A stretch of 64,000 nucleotides of DNA. Origin: Leptolyngbyaceae cyanobacterium (lineage in GTDB: Bacteria; Cyanobacteriota; Cyanobacteriia; Cyanobacteriales; Aerosakkonemataceae). This document shows positions 55,264-64,000 of the stretch, one piece after another. A program made the translations under genes and the position numbers. Numbering within the stretch: the stretch's first letter is position 1; each line of letters begins with the position of its first letter. The stretch lies in NCBI GenBank assembly GCA_036703985.1, contig DATNQN010000010.1, positions 100,799 to 164,798 of the forward strand, read 5' to 3'. The notes under the pieces were generated by a model. That model was not told where the DNA came from, did not search any database, and saw only the letters and a list, made by a program, of their open reading frames with translations.

Positions 55264-58200
55264 ATGGAACATAGTATTAGTCAATTTACCAAATATAGCA
55301 ACTCTAATACATTTCCTTCTTGGCCAAATCTTTTGCAAGGAGTAGCCGAAGCCACGAAACAATTACTAACTATTAGCGACTATCAAACAGCAATTAATCA
55401 AGCTTTAGGTACTTTAGGGCAAGTAACGGGTGTAGACCGAGTTTATATTTTTCAAATTCATCCCCATTCCGATACGGGCGAACCAGCCATGAGTCAACGC
55501 TTTGAATGGGCTAATTCTACCGTCAATCCTGAAATTGATAATCCCATATTACAGAATCTACCCTTTTCTAAATTTGGCATGAGTCGCTGGTATGAAGTAC
55601 TTCGATCGGGTAATTTAATTAAAGGATTAACCCAGGAGTTATCAGCAGAGGAAAAACTATTAATCGAACCACAAGGTATTTTATCAATATTCATCGTTCC
55701 GATTCCAGTCAACGGCCAACTTTGGGGCTTTATTGGCTTTGATGATTGCCATACTTACCGCCAATGGTCAAAAGATGAAGAAGCGGTTTTAATGACAACT
55801 GCTGCTACTTTAGGAGGGGTAATATTTCAACGACAAGTCGAGGAAGAATTGCGTCAAGAACGAGATTTTATTGCTGCGGTGCTGGATACGGCAGGAGCCT
55901 TAGTACTAGTGCTTGACCGACAAGGACGAATTATTCGTTTTAACTGCGCTTGCGAACAAACTACTAATTATTCATTTACCGAAGTGCAAGGAAAATGTTT
56001 TTGGGATTTATTTATAATCCCCGAAGAAATAGAGACAGTTAAAGCAGTTTTTCATCAATTACAAGCTGGGCATTTTCCCATTAATAACCAAAATTACTGG
56101 GTAACCAAGAATGGTAATCGACGATTAATTAATTGGTCGAATACAGCAATTCTCGATCGCGATCGCAATGTAAAATATATTATTGCTACAGGTATTGATA
56201 TTACAGAACACTACTTAGCAGAAGAAGAATTGCGGAAAAGTGAAGAATTATATCGGACATTGGCTAGAAACTTTCCCAACGGGGTAGTTTTTTTATTCGA
56301 TCGCGATTTGCGCTACACCATCGCAGAAGGCGCAGGAATCTCAGAAGTTGACCTTTCCAAAGAATTAATTGAAGGCAAGACAATCTGGGAAGTATGGCCA
56401 CCAGAAATCTGTGAAATTGTCGAGCCTCATTATCGCGCAGCACTGGCAGGAAAAGCCACTAATTTTGAACTAGAATATCAGGAAAAATTTTACCTCTTAC
56501 ACACTTTACCAGTCAAAAATGAAAGCGGTGAAATTTTTGCTGGAATGTTGATGTCACAAGATATCACCGAACAAAAGCGGGTAGAAATTGCTTTGCGGGA
56601 AAGTGAAAAACGCCTCCGCAAACAAAACAACGTGCTGATGGAATTAGCTAAACGTAAAACCATTAACAGCGGTGATTTCAACGCCGCAATTCAAGAAATC
56701 ACCGAAGCAGCCGCCCGCACTTTAGAAATTGAGCGTACAAGCGTTTGGTTTTACAATCAAGACCGTTCTAAAATTTTCTGCGTAGACCTGTACGAACGCA
56801 GTGCCCATCAACATTCTCAGGGATTGGAACTAGCAGCAGTCAACTACCCTGATTATTTTAAAGCGCTGGAGACGGAAAGAACTATAGCTGCTGCGGATGC
56901 TTATAAAGATCCGAGAACTAGGGAATTTTCAGCCAACTATTTGAGACCAATTGGCGTCAAATCTATGTTAGATGCCCCTATTTGGTTGGGTGGTCAAATG
57001 GTGGGAACCGTCTGTCATGAAGAAGTAGAACCCGGTCGTCAGTGGTCGTTAGAAGAAGAAAATTTTGCTGGTTCGATCGCAGATTTAATTTCTTTAGCAA
57101 TTGAAGCTTTTGAACGCAAAAAAGCCGAACAACAATTACAGGAAAGAGAAGAACAATACCGTCACATTTTTGAAGCCACTAAAGACGGCTTAATCATTAC
57201 TGATTTAGATGGTTTAGTGATAGAAGCAAATCCAGCCGCTTGTCGAATTCACGGCTATGCTTATGAAGAATTTATCGGTTTGCATCCTCAAAATTTTATT
57301 CATCCCGACTATCATTACCTAATTCCACAATTTATGGAAACAATCAAAAATGGAATGCAGTGTGAAGGTGAAGGTTGTGGCATTAGAAAAGATCGCACTC
57401 CTTTTTCCGTAGAATTTCACGGAAAAAAGTTTACTTACAAAGGTAAGCCTCATATCTTAACAGTATTACGCGATATTACCGAACGCAAAAGCGCAGAAGC
57501 AGCGTTAAGAGAGTCGGAAGAAAAATTTTCCAAAGCTTTTCGTGCTTGTCCCGATCCAATTACTATTAGTACTCTTAATGAAGGGCGATTTATTGATGTA
57601 AATGAAAGTTTTCTCGATCTCACGGGTTATCAGCGAGAAGAAGTGATCGGTAGGACTGCCTTTGAGTTGAATATTTGGGTAAATCCAGAAGATAGAAATA
57701 ATTTAAAAGATATTTTAAAAAAAGAGGGTGTTGTTCGTAATCAAGAACTAGAATTTCGGGGCAAATCCGGTCAAGTTTATCTATTCCTATTTTCGGCGGA
57801 AATCATTACCTTGGGAGGAGAATTATGTATACTTGTGGTCAATCACGATATTACTAAACGCAAGCAAGCCGAGCAACAATTGCTCGCTGCTGCCGAACGC
57901 GATCGCATTTTAGCACAAATCGCTTTACGTATCCGGCGATCCCTCAACCTAGAAGAAATCCTCAACACTACAGTCACAGAAATTAGAGAATTTTTAAAAG
58001 CCGATCGCGTTTTAATCAGCCATTTAGATGGCAACCATTACGGTCAAGTATTTGCTGAATCTATATCACCCGGTTGGGAACCGCTTTTAGGCTTATTCAT
58101 GGAAGAAGAAAGTTATATGAAAGAATTAAGAGACTTCTTTTCCGAAGCGGCTATTCAAGCCATAAATGATGTAAATAAAGTCACTATTTCTAATAATCAT

Positions 58201-59229
58201 AGAGAACACATCCATCGATACCAAGTGAAAGCTTGTCTAGCCGTTCCCATTATGTTAGGTGATGAATTTTTCGGCACTTTAGTCGCTCATCAATGTTCGG
58301 ACATCCGCCACTGGCAGCAGTTTGAAATCGATTTACTAGAACAATTGGCTACCCAAGTTGCGATCGCCATTCAGCAAGCCAAACTTTATCAACAAGTCCA
58401 AGAACTCAATACTAACTTAGAAAAACAAGTAGAAGAACGCACTTCCCAATTACAGCAAAGAAATCAGGAATTACAAGAACTAAATCAACTTAAAGATGTC
58501 TTCTTACACGCCGTCACCCACGATTTGCGAACCCCTGTAATGGGTTGGTTGTTAGTATTAAAAAATTTACTCAATACGCATTCTTCTGATAGCATAATAA
58601 AAGCAGAAAATACCATTCCCGTGTCTCGCACTATTTTAGAACGAATGGTGCAAAGTAACGACCGCCAACTCCAACTAATTAACTCTCTTTTAGAAGTTCA
58701 TTCTAGTGAAGTAAGAGGGTTATCTCTCGATTTGCAACCCGTTCAAATCAATCAGTTATTTGCAGCAATTATCCAAGACTTAGAACCATTATTAGTAAAA
58801 AATCAAGCAACTGTTCATAACCAACTTCCATCTGAGTTACCAGTCATCAATGCCGATCCTGCTCAGTTGTGGCGGGTAGTGGAAAATTTATTTACCAATG
58901 CTTTAAATCATAATCCACCGGGGCTGATTTTAACCCTAAACGCTACAGTTCAAAAATGTTCTTTACAGTCCAAAAAATCTCGCAACTCTCCTACTTGCAC
59001 TCCTAAATTTATGCGAGTTTCTCTCCAGGATAATGGTATAGGAATGGATCGAGAAACTCGCGAACATTTGTTTGAATTATACGTGCGAGGTTCCCACGTC
59101 CGCCGCGCCACAGGTATCGGTTTAGGCTTATATCTTTGTCGTCAAATCATTAATGCTCACGGTGGTGAAATCGGTGCGATCAGTAGTCCCGGTAACGGTA
59201 CGACTTTTTGGTTTACATTACCTATTTAA
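55264..59229 (+). CDS. Giant multi-sensor histidine kinase (GAF-PAS-PAS-GAF-PAS-PAS-GAF-HisKA-HATPase)
   Basis: 1321 residues, no membrane helix, so cytosolic. Order: GAF (about 25-195), PAS (205-320), PAS (330-440), GAF (460-615), PAS (625-745), PAS (750-870), GAF (885-1050). A coiled linker follows, then HisKA with H1086 in THDLRTPV and a HATPase with N-box VVENLFTNALNHN, DNGIGMD and GIGLGLYLCR. The PAS domains each end in the DIT(E/K)xK-type PAC motif. No receiver is attached, so phosphate probably goes to a separate regulator. The third GAF lacks the Cys-His bilin site, so light sensing is unlikely. Confidence 0.92.
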   Translation: MEHSISQFTKYSNSNTFPSWPNLLQGVAEATKQLLTISDYQTAINQALGTLGQVTGVDRVYIFQIHPHSDTGEPAMSQRFEWANSTVNPEIDNPILQNLPFSKFGMSRWYEVLRSGNLIKGLTQELSAEEKLLIEPQGILSIFIVPIPVNGQLWGFIGFDDCHTYRQWSKDEEAVLMTTAATLGGVIFQRQVEEELRQERDFIAAVLDTAGALVLVLDRQGRIIRFNCACEQTTNYSFTEVQGKCFWDLFIIPEEIETVKAVFHQLQAGHFPINNQNYWVTKNGNRRLINWSNTAILDRDRNVKYIIATGIDITEHYLAEEELRKSEELYRTLARNFPNGVVFLFDRDLRYTIAEGAGISEVDLSKELIEGKTIWEVWPPEICEIVEPHYRAALAGKATNFELEYQEKFYLLHTLPVKNESGEIFAGMLMSQDITEQKRVEIALRESEKRLRKQNNVLMELAKRKTINSGDFNAAIQEITEAAARTLEIERTSVWFYNQDRSKIFCVDLYERSAHQHSQGLELAAVNYPDYFKALETERTIAAADAYKDPRTREFSANYLRPIGVKSMLDAPIWLGGQMVGTVCHEEVEPGRQWSLEEENFAGSIADLISLAIEAFERKKAEQQLQEREEQYRHIFEATKDGLIITDLDGLVIEANPAACRIHGYAYEEFIGLHPQNFIHPDYHYLIPQFMETIKNGMQCEGEGCGIRKDRTPFSVEFHGKKFTYKGKPHILTVLRDITERKSAEAALRESEEKFSKAFRACPDPITISTLNEGRFIDVNESFLDLTGYQREEVIGRTAFELNIWVNPEDRNNLKDILKKEGVVRNQELEFRGKSGQVYLFLFSAEIITLGGELCILVVNHDITKRKQAEQQLLAAAERDRILAQIALRIRRSLNLEEILNTTVTEIREFLKADRVLISHLDGNHYGQVFAESISPGWEPLLGLFMEEESYMKELRDFFSEAAIQAINDVNKVTISNNHREHIHRYQVKACLAVPIMLGDEFFGTLVAHQCSDIRHWQQFEIDLLEQLATQVAIAIQQAKLYQQVQELNTNLEKQVEERTSQLQQRNQELQELNQLKDVFLHAVTHDLRTPVMGWLLVLKNLLNTHSSDSIIKAENTIPVSRTILERMVQSNDRQLQLINSLLEVHSSEVRGLSLDLQPVQINQLFAAIIQDLEPLLVKNQATVHNQLPSELPVINADPAQLWRVVENLFTNALNHNPPGLILTLNATVQKCSLQSKKSRNSPTCTPKFMRVSLQDNGIGMDRETREHLFELYVRGSHVRRATGIGLGLYLCRQIINAHGGEIGAISSPGNGTTFWFTLPI

Positions 59230-59231
59230 AA

Positions 59232-59335
59232 TATAGCGATCCTAAATGAATTGCGAACAACTAAACCCCTCCCAACCCTCCCCTTGGTAAGGGGAGGGCT
59301 AGGGTGGGGTTGATTATTTAAATAGGATCGCTATA
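59232..59335. repeat. MITE-like element with 13-bp terminal inverted repeats
   Basis: TATAGCGATCCTA (59232-59244) and TAGGATCGCTATA (59323-59335) are perfect inverted ends. Inside is a second palindrome (59264-59311) made of AACCCCTCCC...GGGTGGGGTT around TTGGTAA. The whole 104 bases can fold as one long hairpin. It starts three bases after the kinase stop and probably also ends its transcription. Confidence 0.8.
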
Positions 59336-59373
59336 GTGATAAAAGGGAAATATCTCAATGTCAGTATTTGTAG

Positions 59374-59400
59374 GGTGCGTTAGTGCTAACGTAACGCACC
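59374..59400. repeat. GGTGCGTTA palindromic repeat
   Basis: GGTGCGTTA and TAACGCACC flank a GTGCTAACG core. This is a frequent intergenic palindrome family in cyanobacteria as I recall. It follows the MITE-like element by about 40 bases. Confidence 0.7.
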
Positions 59401-59460
59401 ATTCCACGGTTATACAACCGGACATAATATCGAATACTCAAATGTTTGCTACAGATAAAT

Positions 59461-59496
59461 GATGGGGAGGTGGGGAGGTGGGGGGATGGGGAGAGA
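59461..59496. repeat. G-rich GGTGGGGA-type tandem repeat
   Basis: GATGGGGAGGTGGGGAGGTG and further units form four or more G-runs, which could adopt a quadruplex. The same family occurs at 63061-63118 and at the right window end. Confidence 0.7.
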
Positions 59497-59641
59497 GATC
59501 TGTAGCATTATTTTTTCTATTCGATATAATATAAATCCTAGAATTATAAGTTGGGTTTCGTTATCACTCAACCCAACCTAAGAAAATTACGAAAACATAC
59601 AGCGCAACAATGTAAATTTTTCGATCTAGATTTATTAATAA

Positions 59642-61489
59642 TTACGGTTGATAAAGCACCTGAAAATAAAAACCCCTATCTTGTGCATTCTCACCTTTAT
59701 CGTCAATACTAATTAACGGTACGCCATAATCAATGCGAATATTTAACTTAGGAATCGGTCGCCACAATACACCCAGACCTGCTCCTGCTAAAAATCGCTG
59801 TCCCGGTATTCCATTTGGATTATTTGGGTTATTCCAAACTGTTCCCAAATCAACAAATGGCGCTAATTGTAGGACTGGTAAACTATTTTTATCTCGCACT
59901 ACAGTTAAACGATCTTCTACAGAAAATCTCACCCCATTATCGCCCGCACGAATGTTTTGTCGATAGCCGCGTAATGATTGACCGCCACCAATCACAAATT
60001 GTTGAGATGGCAATAAACTATCAGGGGTGAGTTGCACGTCTGCTTGCACGATCAGTAAATTGTTATTGCTAAATCTTTGTACTCGCTGTATTTGTCCGAG
60101 CCAGCTGAAAAAGCGTCCGTCGGGAGTGGGGTCTTCATGAACTGTTGCCTCCAGTAAGCCGGTACCGAAGCTGAATTGCGATCGCAATGCCGTCGCACCC
60201 TGAGTATCTCGGCTAATATATTCCTGCTGCAAATTCACTACGCTGGTGCGGGTGCGTCCCTCTTCATCTGGCCCAAGACCAAAAGGAGTCGGTTCACCAT
60301 CAACAAATGTCTGACTTTGCCGATGAGTAAAACCAACTGAAAGGGCAAATTCTTGACGAGGAGAACGAAATATCGGTTGTCGATAGCTGACTTCATAAAG
60401 AGAAGATTTACCGCTAATATTTAAATCATCAAAAGGTGGCTGAGTAATTTCATAAAAGTTCGGTGCTGCTCTGAATTGCAAAGTAGCATCTTTTGCACTG
60501 ACGGGTATCGTATAAGAGAAATCTAAAGCATTAGAACCCCCCGTCGTAGATCGATAATAAGCCGCTGCAATTTCATCGCCAATTCCAGTTAAATTGCGAT
60601 AGCGGAGATTTGCACCTAATCTTTCCGAACCGACGCTGGGAGCAGAATAATTATCAATAGTCAGGTAACTTTCAAAAGGGTCTGCTTCCGTAACCCGAAC
60701 TACTAAAACGCTCTTTCCTAATTCGCTACCCGCTCGCAAACTCGCTTCTATATTTTCAAATAGGGGATTAACTCGTAACAATCTGAGTTGATCTTCGAGT
60801 TGATTGGTGTTAAGAGGTTTACCCGCTCCCAATCTTACTCGACTTCTCACGTAAGATGAGCGCAAGCGGCGCGTTCCTTGGATTTGAATGCTTTCTAAAC
60901 TCCCTTCAATTACCTGAATTTGGATGACGCCATTGTTAACAGTTTGATCTACTAAAACCGCTCTAGATGTAATATAACCTCGGTCGATATAAAGTTTAGT
61001 AATTGAATCGGCAATACTTCTGAGTTCTTCTAAAGTAACTTCTCTTCCCTCAAAGGGTTTGGTAATTCGATCGATTTCTGCTTGACTCAACACCGTGCTA
61101 CCGAGAATTTCGATTTTCTGTACGGGAATTTTCACCGGGGGCACGTCTGGTGAGGGGGTTTCCGTGGGAGTTTCCAACACGGGGCGCTGTTGTTCGGGAG
61201 TTGTAGGTAATGGTGTCGGCGCTGGTTGTAAAAAGCGATCGTTATTTGGGTTTGGTTCCGGATTCGGTGGAACGATCGGAACATTGGGGGCTTGGGCCAA
61301 TTTTTCAGCTTCCGAGCCAGCCGAATTGAGGTTAATTGCGATCGCTGACAAAGAAACTTCTCTAGTTGTGGCATTACTCGGACATCCCATCCACAAGCTA
61401 GGCCCAAATATTAAGAAAATCCAGTATATTACTGACGAAAAACGATAAGTAATTTTTGTTTGTAATTCAGAATTAATTTGTTTTTTCAT
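59642..61489 (-). CDS. TpsB/FhaC-type outer-membrane transporter (ShlB family)
   Basis: 615 residues. After a hydrophobic signal region (about 15-40) lies a Pro-rich linker (VPPNPEPNPNND...PTPLPTTPEQQ). The first POTRA domain (VQKIEILGSTVLSQAEIDRITKPFEGREVTLEELRSIADSITKLYIDRGYITSRAVL) and a second POTRA (IQIQGTRRLRSSYVRSRVRLGAGKPLNT) follow. The remaining about 350 residues form the beta-barrel with the VQADVQLTPDSLLPSQQFVIGGGQSLRGYRQNIR motif near the end. It should translocate a large TpsA protein across the outer membrane. No TpsA is in the window. Confidence 0.9.
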   Translation of the reverse strand: MKKQINSELQTKITYRFSSVIYWIFLIFGPSLWMGCPSNATTREVSLSAIAINLNSAGSEAEKLAQAPNVPIVPPNPEPNPNNDRFLQPAPTPLPTTPEQQRPVLETPTETPSPDVPPVKIPVQKIEILGSTVLSQAEIDRITKPFEGREVTLEELRSIADSITKLYIDRGYITSRAVLVDQTVNNGVIQIQVIEGSLESIQIQGTRRLRSSYVRSRVRLGAGKPLNTNQLEDQLRLLRVNPLFENIEASLRAGSELGKSVLVVRVTEADPFESYLTIDNYSAPSVGSERLGANLRYRNLTGIGDEIAAAYYRSTTGGSNALDFSYTIPVSAKDATLQFRAAPNFYEITQPPFDDLNISGKSSLYEVSYRQPIFRSPRQEFALSVGFTHRQSQTFVDGEPTPFGLGPDEEGRTRTSVVNLQQEYISRDTQGATALRSQFSFGTGLLEATVHEDPTPDGRFFSWLGQIQRVQRFSNNNLLIVQADVQLTPDSLLPSQQFVIGGGQSLRGYRQNIRAGDNGVRFSVEDRLTVVRDKNSLPVLQLAPFVDLGTVWNNPNNPNGIPGQRFLAGAGLGVLWRPIPKLNIRIDYGVPLISIDDKGENAQDRGFYFQVLYQP

Positions 61490-61659
61490 TATTTTATCTT
61501 GAGTAAAAAATTATTATTTTTACTGCTCAAACAAATTATGATATAGATGTAATTGAGTATTAACTTAACATCTCAATTTTTCATCTTTATCGATTGTGCA
61601 AGATTACCTTATTATCTGTTATTACTCTCACTTATTAACAGAAAAATTAAAAATATATG

Positions 61660-62265
61660 CTATATAACTTGGTTAGCATCTAGTTCAAAAGGTAATTCAT
61701 CAGTCTGTTCTAACACTAGCATTGGTATTGGTTTGGCACTTTCGTCCCATTTTATATTCACAACCCTATCCTCAATATTTGGCTGCCAATCATCTTCTTT
61801 ATCGCCTGAAATTAAAAATGTTTCTATGCAGTCAATAATTTGATTAGTTGTAATGTAACTAAACTGACTCGGTAATTTCATCAAGCGGATTACCAATCGA
61901 AAAAGTACCGTATTTTCCAAATTATTGAACTGCTTTATTTGATATTCAACATCAAAAAACTCCTCGAATTTTGCCAGACCGATAGTAGGTTTTTCTTCTT
62001 GGTTTAGCTGAGTAGAAAACTTTTGTTGTACTTTATCTTTAATTTGCTGAATAATTCCCAAATGAAATACTTCCTCAGCCATTCGCATCCGCAGATAATC
62101 CAATACGATCTCTCGCCCGTATATCAAATCTAAATTATTTTCTATGTGAGGCATTGATATTGGTGCTTCCGCGTGTCCTTCTGGAGGCGTCGGTTCCCCT
62201 AAGGTATCTTTCGCCCGTTCTGCGGATGCTGAAAACTGTTGTTGCTGTTTGGGGTTGGGGTTCAT
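61660..62265 (-). CDS. Hypothetical cyanobacterial protein
   Basis: 201 residues. The first 40 are polar and disordered. The rest is helical (LIYGREIVLDYLRMRMAEEVFHLGIIQQIKDKVQQKF...FEEFFDVEYQIKQFNNLENTVLFRLVIRLMKLP) with an acidic end. There are no membrane segments or known motifs. It starts just before the response regulator's stop on the same strand (64 bases), so the two may share a transcript. Unrecognised. Confidence 0.6.
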   Translation of the reverse strand: MNPNPKQQQQFSASAERAKDTLGEPTPPEGHAEAPISMPHIENNLDLIYGREIVLDYLRMRMAEEVFHLGIIQQIKDKVQQKFSTQLNQEEKPTIGLAKFEEFFDVEYQIKQFNNLENTVLFRLVIRLMKLPSQFSYITTNQIIDCIETFLISGDKEDDWQPNIEDRVVNIKWDESAKPIPMLVLEQTDELPFELDANQVI

Positions 62266-62329
62266 AGGTGGTTTACTCCCCGTGATTGTTTGTGGAAGTA
62301 GAAATCTATTTTGACTATACTCTGCTCGG

Positions 62330-63007
62330 TTAAACTAATCCCGATCGCAAAGCCACCACAGCTGCTTGTACTCGGTCATCCACTGATAGCTTATTCATAA
62401 TCCCCCGCACGTGAGTTTTTACGGTGTTAGGACTCAAGTACAGCGCCTCAGCAATCTGAGGATTGCTGTACCCTTCTACCATTAATTTCAACACTTCTAA
62501 CTCCCGTTGCGATAAATTAGCGACATTTCCAGTAGGAGAAGGGGGTTTGAGATGTTCGATCACCTTCCGCGCAATTTGAGGATCGAGATAAGTCGCGCCT
62601 TCCGTCGCAGCTGCGATCGCAGCTAACAAGCGATCGACACTAGCACCCTTAATACAATAAGCATCCGCACCGCTAGACAGCGCCGCAATAATTTCCGTTT
62701 CCGTAGTGTGAGAAGTCAGCATCACCACTCGCACTTGTGGCAATTCCGTCTTAATCCGTTGAGTAGCGGCAATACCATCTAATCGAGGCAACCCTATATC
62801 CATCACCACCAAATCCGGCTTCAATTTCAAAGCCGTCTCTACTCCCAAATAACCATCCTCCGCTTGTCCCACAATACTTAGCTGGGGATAAGCAGACAAA
62901 GATTGCTCTAACCCCAACTGCATCATTGGATCGTCTTCCACGATCAAAATCCGTAGCGGTGAAGAATCAGGAGGCAAATTGAAGGGAAAATTGCTTTCAG
63001 AAGCCAT
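62330..63007 (-). CDS. NarL/LuxR-family response regulator
   Basis: 225 residues from ATG 63007 (AAGGA five bases upstream); the frame extends to 63055 but that part is not conserved. The receiver has the acidic pair in IVEDDPMM, the phosphorylated Asp in VVMDIGLPRLDG and the conserved Lys in CIKGASVDRL. The C-terminal HTH is of LuxR type (LSQRELEVLKLMVEGYSNPQIAEALYLSPNTVKTHVRGIMNKL). It is a DNA-binding regulator. The adjacent kinases at 3235 and 55264 are not linked to it by position. Confidence 0.92.
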   Translation of the reverse strand: MASESNFPFNLPPDSSPLRILIVEDDPMMQLGLEQSLSAYPQLSIVGQAEDGYLGVETALKLKPDLVVMDIGLPRLDGIAATQRIKTELPQVRVVMLTSHTTETEIIAALSSGADAYCIKGASVDRLLAAIAAATEGATYLDPQIARKVIEHLKPPSPTGNVANLSQRELEVLKLMVEGYSNPQIAEALYLSPNTVKTHVRGIMNKLSVDDRVQAAVVALRSGLV

Positions 63008-63060
63008 CATGTCCTTTTCGATTACTTTGACTGCCAACAACATCCAGTATCTCAAATCCT

Positions 63061-63118
63061 TGGCAGGGGAGAGGGATAGGGAGATGGGGAGGTGGGGGGA
63101 TGGGGGGATGGGGAGATA
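63061..63118. repeat. G-rich GATGGGGAG tandem repeat upstream of a regulator gene
   Basis: AGGGAGATGGGGAGGTGG and further units contain at least six G-runs. It lies just upstream of the response regulator start on the minus strand, so it is in its 5' region as a C-rich sequence. C-rich tracts follow (63160-63215). Confidence 0.75.
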
Positions 63119-63346
63119 GATGGAATATATTTTTTTACTTCATCCTTCATACTTCATTCTTCATCCTTTCCCTTTCCCCCTGCCCCCTGCCCCTTTCCCT
63201 AACCCCTAGCCCCTTTTGATATAAACTTCTATCATAAGTAGGTGGCTTACCAGGTTTGCGATCGAACTAGTAAGCGAGAACACGCAAAACGAAGCTAGCA
63301 ATTGCATGAGCTTCCAAAAAGAACGCTATTAGAGAGGATTGACGCA

Positions 63347-63946
63347 ATGGCTTTTACACTTCCCGATCTACCATACGCTTCCAACGCCCTAGAACCCTAT
63401 ATCTCCGCTAACACCTTTTCCTTCCACCACGGCAAGCACCATGCTGCTTACGTCACCAACCTCAACAAATTGATCGAAAATACAGAACTAGCTGATAAAT
63501 CCCTAGAAGAAATCATTCACGCTAGCTTCAAAGATTCCAGCAAAGGCGGTATCTTCAACAACGCCGCTCAAGTTTGGAACCACACATTCTTCTGGAGTTC
63601 CATGAAACCAGGTGGTGGCGGTACTCCCAGCGGCGCTGTTGCTGACAAAATTAACAACGACTTTGGCAGCTTCGACAAATTTAAAGAAGAATTCAAAAAT
63701 GCAGCTGCCACCCAGTTCGGTAGCGGTTGGGCATGGTTAGTCTTGGATAAAGGCACCCTGAAAGTTACCAAAACCGCCAACGCAGAAAATCCATTAGTTC
63801 ACGGCCAAAAACCATTGCTAACCTTAGATGTATGGGAACACGCCTACTATCTGGATTACCAAAATCGTCGCCCTGACTTTATCTCTACCTATCTCGATAG
63901 CCTAGTAAACTGGGACTTCGCCGCTGAAAATATGGCCAAAGCTTAA
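63347..63946 (+). CDS. sodB: Iron superoxide dismutase
   Basis: 199 residues from ATG 63347, backed by GAGGATT upstream; the frame extends to 63302 but that part is not conserved. MAFTLPDLPYASNALEPYISANTFSFHHGKHHAAYV has the first metal His. QVWNHTFFW, LDVWEHAYYLDYQNRR and the Gln-containing ATQFGSGWAWL motif mark a SodB-type enzyme, and the Gln position and lack of a Mn-type segment favour Fe. It removes superoxide in the cytosol. It is divergent from the response regulator. Confidence 0.95.
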   Translation: MAFTLPDLPYASNALEPYISANTFSFHHGKHHAAYVTNLNKLIENTELADKSLEEIIHASFKDSSKGGIFNNAAQVWNHTFFWSSMKPGGGGTPSGAVADKINNDFGSFDKFKEEFKNAAATQFGSGWAWLVLDKGTLKVTKTANAENPLVHGQKPLLTLDVWEHAYYLDYQNRRPDFISTYLDSLVNWDFAAENMAKA

Positions 63947-64000
63947 TAGAGTCAATGTTTGAGGGATGGGAGATGGGGGGATGGGGGAGGCGTGCACGGC

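Overview
The window reads as a filamentous-type cyanobacterial chromosome. The evidence is the frequent GCGATCGC octamer (HIP1), the pipX-pipY pair, SepF, an FtsH of cyanobacterial type, a Mo-nitrogenase C-terminus protein, an Anbu peptidase cluster, multi-GAF/PAS histidine kinases, and many intergenic heptamer repeats and hairpin elements. Base composition looks even, and most genes are housekeeping or signalling genes. No rRNA or prophage is visible.

Layout. 0-5.4 kb: the 3'-truncated GTPase gene der, a carotenoid-desaturase-like flavoprotein and a hybrid histidine kinase. 5.6-10.7 kb: an accessory island of small toxin-antitoxin-like genes (HigA-like, DUF4258/DUF2283, unknown small ORFs), then a translationally coupled AAA ATPase plus putative PLD/MIT_C-like effector pair that looks like a two-gene defence module. 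10.7-16 kb: Rieske protein, DoxX, glutaminase, cation exchanger and small proteins. 16-16.8 kb: a decayed TnpB element. 17.1-20.6 kb: pipX-pipY (nitrogen signalling), sepF (division), proC. 20.9-33.4 kb: kinase-like protein, PQQ-type sugar dehydrogenase, aroA, recF, a Ca2+-type P-ATPase, lipid kinase, radC, then tRNA-Val. 34-44.2 kb: SLH porin-like protein, lgt, the Anbu peptidase facing its usual partners (transglutaminase, alpha-E, ATP-grasp), and a PlsY/PEP-synthase-like fusion.

45-49.3 kb is the most notable part. A 31-repeat CRISPR array is read on the minus strand. Abutting its leader is a 535-residue TnpB-like protein that keeps all RuvC residues and the zinc ribbon. On the other side of that gene is a divergently transcribed, terminator-ended intergenic segment. 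It contains an anti-repeat that can pair with 17 consecutive nucleotides of the CRISPR repeat. Together these look like a complete miniature type V-U CRISPR system (closest in concept to the cyanobacterial V-U2/c2c8 group) with a predicted tracrRNA, and with no adaptation or transposition genes nearby.

49.4-53 kb: tRNA-Ala, a small membrane protein, hisF, ftsH. 53.4-54.8 kb: a second, unrelated-effector CRISPR array (19 repeats) of the common cyanobacterial I/III type, read on the plus strand with its own promoter and no cas genes in the window. 55-64 kb: a giant multi-sensor kinase, MITE-like elements, a TpsB-type outer-membrane transporter, a NarL-type response regulator and Fe superoxide dismutase.

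All functional calls come from reading the translated sequences and recalling family motifs. No database search was run.
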